From NCBI GenBank assembly GCA_038251625.1, contig JBBSBE010000119.1:1-11845 (forward strand): 11,845 nt of DNA, given 5' to 3'. The notes under the pieces were generated by a model. It did not search any database. It had not been told where the DNA came from and worked only from the letters and a program-made list of their open reading frames with translations. A program made the translations under genes and the position numbers. This stretch comes from JBBQXK01 sp038251625. GTDB taxonomy: Bacteria > Pseudomonadota > Alphaproteobacteria > Rhodobacterales > Rhodobacteraceae. Positions 7,397 to 11,845 of the stretch are shown piece after piece; the stretch's first letter is position 1, and every line of letters starts with the position of its first letter.

Positions 7397-7405
7397 CGTT
7401 ATAAT
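7376..7405 (+). promoter_or_regulatory. Promoter of the Lrp-type gene with a perfect -10 box
   Basis: TATAAT at 7400-7405 is an exact -10 hexamer, 23 bases before the ATG at 7429, which gives a leader of about 17 nt. No good -35 stands 16-18 bases upstream (GTATAT-like), so activation or extended contacts may be needed. A minus-strand TATACA (complement of 7376-7381) is a candidate -10 for the decarboxylase; the two promoters would then overlap and share the repeat at 7389-7396. Confidence 0.5.
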
Positions 7406-7428
7406 GGCAGATAGGATGGTTATTCTGC

Positions 7429-7860
7429 ATGGATGAACTCGATCGCAACATTCTTGGCCTGCTGGGTGCGGATGCGCGCATGTCGGTGGCCACGTTGGCC
7501 CGTCGGCTGAAGGTCGCACGGTCCACCATTCAGGCCCGGCTGGAACGGCTGGAAACGACCGGCGTGATTGCGGGCTACACGCTGAAGATGGGCGAAGGCG
7601 CACGGCTTGAGCGGATTCGCGCCTCGGTTCTTCTGTCGATCGAGCCGCGCGCGCAGGCTGCAATCCTGACCCGCCTGAAATCCATCGCCGAGGTCGAGAG
7701 GTGCGCGACCACGTCGGGCCGGTTTGATCTGCTGCTGCAGATTGCGGCACCGAACACGCAGGTGCTGGATCAGGTGCTGGACCAGATCGGGGCAATGACG
7801 GGCGTGCGGTCGTCGGAAAGCCTGATCCACCTTGCGGTGAAGATCGACCGTGCTGTCTAG
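7429..7860 (+). CDS. Lrp/AsnC-family transcriptional regulator
   Basis: A 143-aa protein of standard Lrp/AsnC length. Residues 1-50 are the winged helix-turn-helix (MDELDRNILGLLGADAR, then a recognition helix with VARSTIQARLERLE and GVIAGYT). The rest is the RAM effector domain (ASVLLSIEPRAQAAILTRLK, then TTSGRFDLLLQIAAPN), which forms dimers and octamers and binds small ligands, often amino acids. It is divergent from the ornithine decarboxylase gene and probably controls it and itself. Ornithine, arginine or a polyamine is the likely signal, inferred from context only. AGGA (7413-7416) about 12 bases before the ATG is a weak ribosome binding site. The 64 bp after the stop show no clear terminator, only a T-run near 7917. 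Confidence 0.92.
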   Translation: MDELDRNILGLLGADARMSVATLARRLKVARSTIQARLERLETTGVIAGYTLKMGEGARLERIRASVLLSIEPRAQAAILTRLKSIAEVERCATTSGRFDLLLQIAAPNTQVLDQVLDQIGAMTGVRSSESLIHLAVKIDRAV

Positions 7861-7924
7861 CATCGACGAAACTGTTGATCTGCGCAGCAATTCATGAGAC
7901 GTTTGTGAATATTGCAATTTTTTG

Positions 7925-8266
7925 ATGGTTATCATGCCTGAACCCGACATTGGCGACATCGATCGGCGTCTGAGCAAGCTGGAAGGCAAGGTTGACAGTA
8001 TGGTCAACAACCTGAACCGCATCAACCAGTTGACGGCCGACCGGATCGTTGCGCTCGAAAAAAGGGTGACGACCGACATGGCTGATCTGAACAAGATCAA
8101 CCAGACCACCCGCGACCGGATCACCGGGATGGAGCGGAGCTTCACCAAGCTCGACAAGACCGCGACCAAGCTGACCAAGGTCACCGACAAGCGCACCACC
8201 GAACGCTCGATCGAAGAGGTGGTGGACCGGGCACTGAAATCCTTCGACAAATCGCGCGGGAAGTAA
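7925..8266 (+). CDS. Small charged coiled-coil protein, copy 1 of a duplicated module
   Basis: Unrecognised family. The 113-aa product is almost entirely heptad-like, rich in Lys, Asp, Glu, Arg and Thr, with no membrane segment or signal peptide. It contains an internal repeat with a 25-residue period: NLNRINQLTADRI (29-41) and DLNKINQTTRDRI (54-66). The C-terminal tail (VVDRALKSFDKSRGK) matches the tail of the protein at 8901-9158 (LVDKALKAYDKSKK), so the two are paralogues. A truncated methyltransferase-like gene starts 9 bases after its stop, just as the paralogue is followed by the full one. The start is uncertain: ATG 7925 and ATG 7934 are both possible, and neither has a good Shine-Dalgarno sequence. 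Confidence 0.7.
   Translation: MVIMPEPDIGDIDRRLSKLEGKVDSMVNNLNRINQLTADRIVALEKRVTTDMADLNKINQTTRDRITGMERSFTKLDKTATKLTKVTDKRTTERSIEEVVDRALKSFDKSRGK
8009..8140 (+). repeat. Tandem 75-bp internal repeat within coiled-coil gene copy 1
   Basis: The segments 8009-8065 and 8084-8140 encode near-matching 19-residue stretches (L-N-[RK]-I-N-Q-x-T-x-D-R-I core) and share DNA blocks such as ATCAACCAG and GACCGGATC. The 75 bp offset keeps the frame and adds about three and a half heptads. The paralogue at 8901-9158 has one fewer unit, so the length difference between the two can be explained by this duplication. Confidence 0.65.
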
Positions 8267-8274
8267 CGCCGCCG

Positions 8275-8484
8275 ATGCCGGAGTCGATGCCCGACCCGCG
8301 CCAAGACCCGCACGCCATCCTCGCCCGGGGCGCAAGCCGTGGCATACCGGTCGAGGATTTCGGCCCGGTCTGGACATCGGCGCGTCTGCGCCTGTCGCGC
8401 GCGGGCTGGCAGGCGGCCACGCTGGAGCCGTTTCTGGATCTGGCCGTGCGGTGTGAACAGCGCAGAATGCCTCTTGATGGGTAG
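8275..8484 (+). pseudogene. Truncated N-terminal copy of the methyltransferase-TPR gene
   Basis: The first 58 codons align without gaps to the first 58 codons of the gene at 9163, with about 40 identical residues by my count. The shared core includes AILARGA, FGPVW and SARLRLSRA. Similarity stops abruptly at about 8448 (after FLDLAV against FLNAAV), and a TAG follows 11 codons later (8482-8484). Nothing of the SAM-binding domain or the TPRs remains. The start lies 9 bases after the stop of a coiled-coil gene, the same arrangement as in the intact copy. ATG 8275 or the in-frame ATG 8287 could be the start. It could still make a 69-aa peptide, but a decayed duplicate is the simpler reading. Divergence of about 30% indicates an old duplication. 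Confidence 0.75.
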
Positions 8485-8551
8485 TCTTGCCAGAACTTGG
8501 CCTATCGACGGCGACGGCCATAGCGGCGTTCTCCCGCCAGGCAGGAGCAGC

Positions 8552-8701
8552 ATGAAAGACCGGGAGTTTGAAATGCCGCGGCGGTCCGCCAAGGACACTG
8601 ACGATCGCCGTCCCAAACCCGGAAAAGAAGGTGGTCGGCAGGGCTTCGAACGCCGATTAAAAAAACGGCGCATCCTTGAGAACGCGATACCTGTTGACTA
8701 G
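8552..8701 (+). CDS. Candidate 49-aa highly charged small protein
   Basis: ATG 8552 stands 6 bases after AGGAG (within GGCAGGAGCAGC), a good ribosome binding site, and the frame ends at TAG 8699-8701. The product is rich in Arg, Lys, Glu and Asp (MPRRSAKDTDDRRPKPGKEG in the first half, ERRLKKRRILE near the end), with a calculated strong positive charge in the second half. I do not recognise it. It lies between the two copies of the coiled-coil/methyltransferase module. It could be a nucleic-acid-binding small protein, a gene fragment brought in when copy 1 was broken, or chance. The ribosome binding site is the main support. Confidence 0.4.
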   Translation: MKDREFEMPRRSAKDTDDRRPKPGKEGGRQGFERRLKKRRILENAIPVD

Positions 8702-8900
8702 TGGGCTGGCGCATTCTACCGATTTCTTCAAGAATTCATGACAGTGGCAGGTTAACGTCATTTGTTGATTGCGGCCCGATCTTGTGGCAAGCTTCGCTAA
8801 TAAAAGCCCCGCGCGCGTTGGCGGCGTGGGGACATTCCATGGACAGTTGTGTAAGGTTCGGAGTCCGGTTGATTAACCCAAATTTCTTTAGAGGGCGACC
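8702..8900. promoter_or_regulatory. Lower-GC intergenic stretch upstream of module copy 2, with hairpin
   Basis: By hand count about 52% G+C, clearly below the neighbouring genes. No credible gene is seen. It holds an 8-pair hairpin with one G-U, CCCCGCGC (8807-8814) and GCGTGGGG (8824-8831). Read on the minus strand this is followed by CTTTTATT, terminator-like, although no minus-strand gene is present to end. GGTTGATTAACC (8868-8879) is a small dyad close to the coiled-coil start. The promoter of copy 2 should lie here; TTGTGT near 8847 with a GATTAA-like -10 is a weak candidate only. No insertion-sequence ends, tRNA or target-site duplication were seen. Confidence 0.35.
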
Positions 8901-9158
8901 ATGTCGATTGAAAGCCGTGTCAAGCAACTCGAAACGCAATACAAAGATCTGATAAAGCAACTCGACGGTCTTCATCAGACCATCGCCGATCATGTTGGCG
9001 ATCTCGAAAAGGGTGTCGGTCGGCTGGAGAAGCGCTTTGCAAAGCTCGAGAAATCGTCCGAAAAGACCGCAAAGCTTTCCGAACCGAAGAAGCGTGAAAA
9101 TGAGCTGATGACCCTCGTCGACAAGGCTCTGAAAGCCTACGACAAGAGCAAGAAGTAG
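8901..9158 (+). CDS. Small charged coiled-coil protein, copy 2, partner of the methyltransferase-TPR protein
   Basis: An 85-aa, almost wholly helical and charged protein with clear heptads: VKQLETQYKDLIKQLDGL (7-24), then GDLEKGVGRLEKRFAKLEK (33-51). A Lys/Glu-rich linker follows, then the conserved tail LVDKALKAYDKSKK (72-85). It has no Cys, membrane helix or signal peptide. It is paralogous to the product of 7925-8266, mainly through the tail. The ATG is preceded by GAGGG 6 bases upstream, a sound ribosome binding site. The stop is 4 bp before the methyltransferase-TPR start, so the two should be co-transcribed and translationally coupled. It probably self-associates or binds that protein; this is inferred from layout. 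No known family was recognised. Confidence 0.75.
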   Translation: MSIESRVKQLETQYKDLIKQLDGLHQTIADHVGDLEKGVGRLEKRFAKLEKSSEKTAKLSEPKKRENELMTLVDKALKAYDKSKK

Positions 9159-9162
9159 CCTC

Positions 9163-10815
9163 ATGCCCGACCACGGCCCCGACCCCGGCGCGGGTGCTGC
9201 GGCGATCCTTGCGCGCGGTGCAGCGCGGGGTAATCCTGTCGAGGAATTTGGGCCTGTTTGGTCGTCGGCCCGGCTCAGGCTGTCACGCGCAAGCTGGCAG
9301 GCCACCGATCTGCAACCCTTCCTCAATGCCGCCGTCCCCTACGTCAGCACATCGAGCGGAAGGCTGTCGGAAGATGCCGTCGAGGTGGCACTTGCAGCCC
9401 TCCCCGAACGCCCGGCGCTGCACATCCTTGAACTCGGGGCAGGCTCCGGCGTCTTTGCACGACTCTTTCTCGATCACCTGCGGCGCCGCGCGCCCGCAGT
9501 TTACGCCGAAAGCCGATACCTCGTCACCGACGGGTCCGCCTCCATCCTCGATGCCCAGCACCGCTCCGGCATCCACCAGCCCCATGCCGAACGCATCGAA
9601 CGTCACAGGCTCGACCTTTCCGCCCCATGGCCCGACCTTGGCAAGTTCGACCTGATCCTCGGCACCTACATCCTCGACAGCCTGCCGTTCGATTTCCTCG
9701 CCCTCAACGACCTTGCGACTTGGCGCCGCGAAACCCGCGCGATGCTTCCCGAGGATCAGGGTCCGATGGCCGAGCGGCTGCGCGCCGCCCTAGTCGATGG
9801 CACGCCCGAGGCGCTGCGCCCGTATGTGGCAAGCGGCCCTCTGCTGACCGCGCATACACGCCACGTGCCGCTGCGCCGTGTCGACCTGCCGCACGCGCAC
9901 CGCCTGCCTTCCGACACCCAAGGTGAAACCCTGCCCTATATCCATGGCTACGGTGCGCTTGACTGCATCGATGCCTGCATTGCCAGCTTGTCGGACGGCG
10001 GCCTTGCGATCTTTAGCGATTACGGCCACATCGTGCCTTACGGTGCGCGCGAAACGCCGGAATTCCAGACATACGGCACCTCCATCGCGACGGGAGTGAA
10101 CTTCCCGCAGATCGAGGCTGCCTATGCTGGGACAGCCGGCCTCGCCGTGTTGAAGCCTGACGAGGAACAAGGTCATCTCTTCACCCGCGTTTTTCAGCTA
10201 AACGGCACCGTCGACATCTCGGATCTCGTGGCCGACCTCTATGGCGCCAAACGGTATCTGGCACTGAAAGTCACCGTGGATGCCGCCCGCGAGCTGTTGC
10301 GCGGCCGGCTCTATGAGGGTGCGCGCAAGTATTATGCAATGGCATTGGACCAGCAGCCGCGCAACTGGGCGTTGATGCAGGAAATCGCCTCGATCCTGCA
10401 TCTTGCCAATGCCGAACCGGCCGAGGCGCTGGACATGTGCAGCCTCGGTCTGGAGCTGAATCCGATGTCGCCGGATCTCTGGCGGGTCAAGGCCGAAGCC
10501 CATCTGGCCTGCGATGCGCCCGAGCTTGCACGCGCCGCCATTGACCGTGCGGTCGCGCTCGCCCCCGAGAATGTCGAAGCGCACAATGTGCTGGCGCGCG
10601 TGCTGTTGCGGCAGGGCGATCTTGGCGCAGGCCTGCAGGCAGTTGCCACCGGCTTGACGCACGATCATGAGGGGGACAGCCGGGAGGCGTTGATGGACGC
10701 CCAGAGCCGCATCCTCGCAGAGATTGCACGCCGTCAGCTCAGTGTTCTGCTGGCTGCATCCAATCCTTTCCGCGCCATGGATCCATTGCCGAACGGGCCC
10801 GCCACCACCGCCTGA
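9163..10815 (+). CDS. Class I SAM-dependent methyltransferase-like protein with C-terminal TPR repeats
   Basis: A 550-aa soluble protein. Residues 1-60 are a conserved leader also present in the truncated copy at 8275 (AILARGA, FGPVW, SARLRLSRA). Residues about 85-345 look like a Rossmann methyltransferase: motif I HILELGAGSG (87-96), an acidic second strand YLVTDGS (119-125), motif IV-like FDLILGTYILDSLP (162-175), and a late strand GGLAIFSDYG (279-288). The order and the LDSLPFDF stretch recall the MidA/NDUFAF7 family, but similarity is modest. Residues about 375-501 are four TPR-like helical pairs, e.g. GARKYYAMALDQQPRN (386-401), DLWRVKAEAHLACD (438-451) and ARAAIDRAVALAPEN (456-470), usually a protein-binding surface. 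No transmembrane segment is seen. It starts 4 bp after the coiled-coil gene, without its own Shine-Dalgarno sequence, which implies translational coupling. The substrate is unknown; a protein target held by the TPRs is a reasonable guess. Confidence 0.8.
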   Translation: MPDHGPDPGAGAAAILARGAARGNPVEEFGPVWSSARLRLSRASWQATDLQPFLNAAVPYVSTSSGRLSEDAVEVALAALPERPALHILELGAGSGVFARLFLDHLRRRAPAVYAESRYLVTDGSASILDAQHRSGIHQPHAERIERHRLDLSAPWPDLGKFDLILGTYILDSLPFDFLALNDLATWRRETRAMLPEDQGPMAERLRAALVDGTPEALRPYVASGPLLTAHTRHVPLRRVDLPHAHRLPSDTQGETLPYIHGYGALDCIDACIASLSDGGLAIFSDYGHIVPYGARETPEFQTYGTSIATGVNFPQIEAAYAGTAGLAVLKPDEEQGHLFTRVFQLNGTVDISDLVADLYGAKRYLALKVTVDAARELLRGRLYEGARKYYAMALDQQPRNWALMQEIASILHLANAEPAEALDMCSLGLELNPMSPDLWRVKAEAHLACDAPELARAAIDRAVALAPENVEAHNVLARVLLRQGDLGAGLQAVATGLTHDHEGDSREALMDAQSRILAEIARRQLSVLLAASNPFRAMDPLPNGPATTA

Positions 10816-10927
10816 CCGGGACCGGTTCACCCGTGCCCCAATGCTGCACGGACTTCCCCTGCGATGACCTGCTTGCCCCCCCACCCCGCCCCGCGCTAAA
10901 CCCCACGCAATAAAGGGGAACACCGCG

Positions 10928-11845
10928 ATGCCGATGGAAAAGACATTCGATGCCGCCACCGCCGAACCGCGCATAACGGCCGCCTGGGAGGCCGCACGCG
11001 CCTTTCGCGCGGGTGCAGGTGCCGCGCCGGGGGCCGCGCCCTTTTCCATCATGATCCCGCCGCCAAACGTGACGGGCAGCCTGCACATGGGCCATGCCTT
11101 CAACAACACGCTGCAGGATATCCTGACGCGCTGGCACCGGATGCGGGGGTTCGACACGCTCTGGCAGCCCGGCACCGACCATGCCGGCATCGCCACGCAG
11201 ATGGTGGTGGAGCGGGAACTGGCCAAGACGAACCGGCGCCGCACGGATTTCAGCCGCGAGGATTTCCTCGCCCTCGTCTGGCAGCAAAAGCAGAAATCGC
11301 GCGGCAACATCCGCGCGCAGCTCGAGCGGCTGGGGGCTTCCTGCGACTGGTCGCGCGAAGCCTTCACGATGACCGGCGCGCCGGGCGACCCCGACATGAC
11401 GGGCCCGAATTTCCACGATGCCGTCATCAAGGTCTTCGTGGACATGTACAACAAGGGCCTGATCTATCGCGGCAAGCGGCTGGTGAACTGGGACCCGCAT
11501 TTCGAGACTGCGATCTCGGACCTTGAGGTCGAGAATACCGAGGTGCCGGGCCACATGTGGCATTTCAAGTACCCCCTCGCGGCCGGGCAGACCTATGAAT
11601 ACGTCGAGAAGGACGCCGAGGGGAACGTCACCTTCCGCGAGACGCGCGACTACATTTCCATCGCCACCACGCGGCCCGAAACCATGCTGGGCGACGGCGC
11701 GGTGGCGGTTCATCCATCGGATGAACGATATGCGCCAATCATTGGGAAACTTTGCGAAATCCCGGTGGGGCCGAAGGAACACCGCCGCCTGATCCCGATC
11801 ATCACGGATGAATACCCCGATCCGACGTTCGGCTCGGGTGCCGTC
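10928..11845 (+). CDS. valS: Valyl-tRNA synthetase, N-terminal part (runs off the window)
   Basis: Charges tRNA-Val with valine in the cytosol. The 306 codons present cover the start of the class I catalytic domain, with PPPNVTGSLHMGHA including the HIGH-type motif HMGH at residues 53-56. The beginning of the editing (CP1) domain follows, with TTRPETMLGD at 247-256, the threonine-rich editing motif of ValRS/IleRS/LeuRS. NWDPHFETAISDLEVEN is typical of ValRS. The KMSKS motif and anticodon-binding domain lie beyond the right edge. ATG 10928 is preferred, with AAAGGGG about 9 bases upstream; ATG 10934 is an alternative. The 112 bp gap before it has no strong terminator or promoter that I could assign. 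The frame is uninterrupted to the last base. Confidence 0.97.
   Translation, partial: MPMEKTFDAATAEPRITAAWEAARAFRAGAGAAPGAAPFSIMIPPPNVTGSLHMGHAFNNTLQDILTRWHRMRGFDTLWQPGTDHAGIATQMVVERELAKTNRRRTDFSREDFLALVWQQKQKSRGNIRAQLERLGASCDWSREAFTMTGAPGDPDMTGPNFHDAVIKVFVDMYNKGLIYRGKRLVNWDPHFETAISDLEVENTEVPGHMWHFKYPLAAGQTYEYVEKDAEGNVTFRETRDYISIATTRPETMLGDGAVAVHPSDERYAPIIGKLCEIPVGPKEHRRLIPIITDEYPDPTFGSGAV

Noticed and set aside
7420..8673. Minus-strand open frame of 417 codons across the Lrp and coiled-coil genes
   Set aside because: It crosses two plus-strand genes and their spacer, and the product is low-complexity and without motifs. I checked the part over 8450-8520 for transposase similarity and saw none.
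7889..8741. Shared AATTCATGA at 7889-7897 and 8733-8741 as a duplicated promoter of the two modules
   Set aside because: The flanking bases do not align well and the second copy lies far from the coiled-coil start; a 9-base match can occur by chance in this length.
10198..11782. Minus-strand open frames opposite the TPR region and valS
   Set aside because: Antisense shadows; the valS plus-strand frame is unmistakable and uninterrupted.

Overview
The window is high-GC DNA with alphaproteobacterial content and very probably comes from the Rhodobacterales (Paracoccaceae/Rhodobacter-like). The grounds are codon use, the style of the valyl-tRNA synthetase and the ornithine decarboxylase/Lrp pair. 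This is inference; no rRNA or other taxonomic marker is present.

Left edge (1-1194): the wreck of an arsenic-resistance cluster. After the last codons of a probable LMW-phosphatase-type arsenate reductase comes a dead gene. Its first three quarters are an ArsJ-associated GAPDH with a nonsense codon at position 23. Its end is the C-terminus of the organoarsenical exporter ArsJ, joined in frame by an internal deletion and then broken by a +1 frameshift.

Middle (1195-7860): metabolic genes, several linked to polyamines. A minus-strand N-carbamoylputrescine amidase (aguB) is divergent from a plus-strand PaaI-type thioesterase. The thioesterase runs tail to tail, with a 20 bp overlap, into a minus-strand DUF2235 alpha/beta hydrolase. 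That gene overlaps the end of a large xanthine dehydrogenase-family molybdenum subunit carrying the 'form II' AYRGAGR motif. Its FeS and FAD partner subunits are not present here. A strong hairpin separates this pair from an upstream ornithine decarboxylase of the alanine-racemase fold. The decarboxylase is divergent from an Lrp/AsnC regulator. The 218 bp between them holds a perfect TATAAT box, three GCACCT-type repeats, and a hairpin-bearing decarboxylase leader with a possible 44-codon leader ORF ending on the decarboxylase Shine-Dalgarno sequence.

Right (7925-10815): the least familiar part. A two-gene module, consisting of a small charged coiled-coil protein followed within a few bases by a methyltransferase-TPR protein, occurs twice in tandem. 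In copy 1 the coiled-coil gene is intact, but the methyltransferase gene is cut off after about 58 codons that are about 69% identical to copy 2. In copy 2 both genes are intact: an 85-aa coiled coil and a 550-aa protein with an N-terminal class I SAM-methyltransferase-like domain (possibly MidA/NDUFAF7-like) and C-terminal TPRs. Between the copies lie a candidate 49-aa charged ORF with a good ribosome binding site and about 200 bp of lower-GC DNA. The repeated pairing suggests a functional partnership of unknown role; this is the best candidate for an undescribed system.

Right edge (10928-11845): the N-terminal 306 codons of valyl-tRNA synthetase (valS), running off the window. I saw no tRNA, rRNA, CRISPR array or recognisable insertion sequence.
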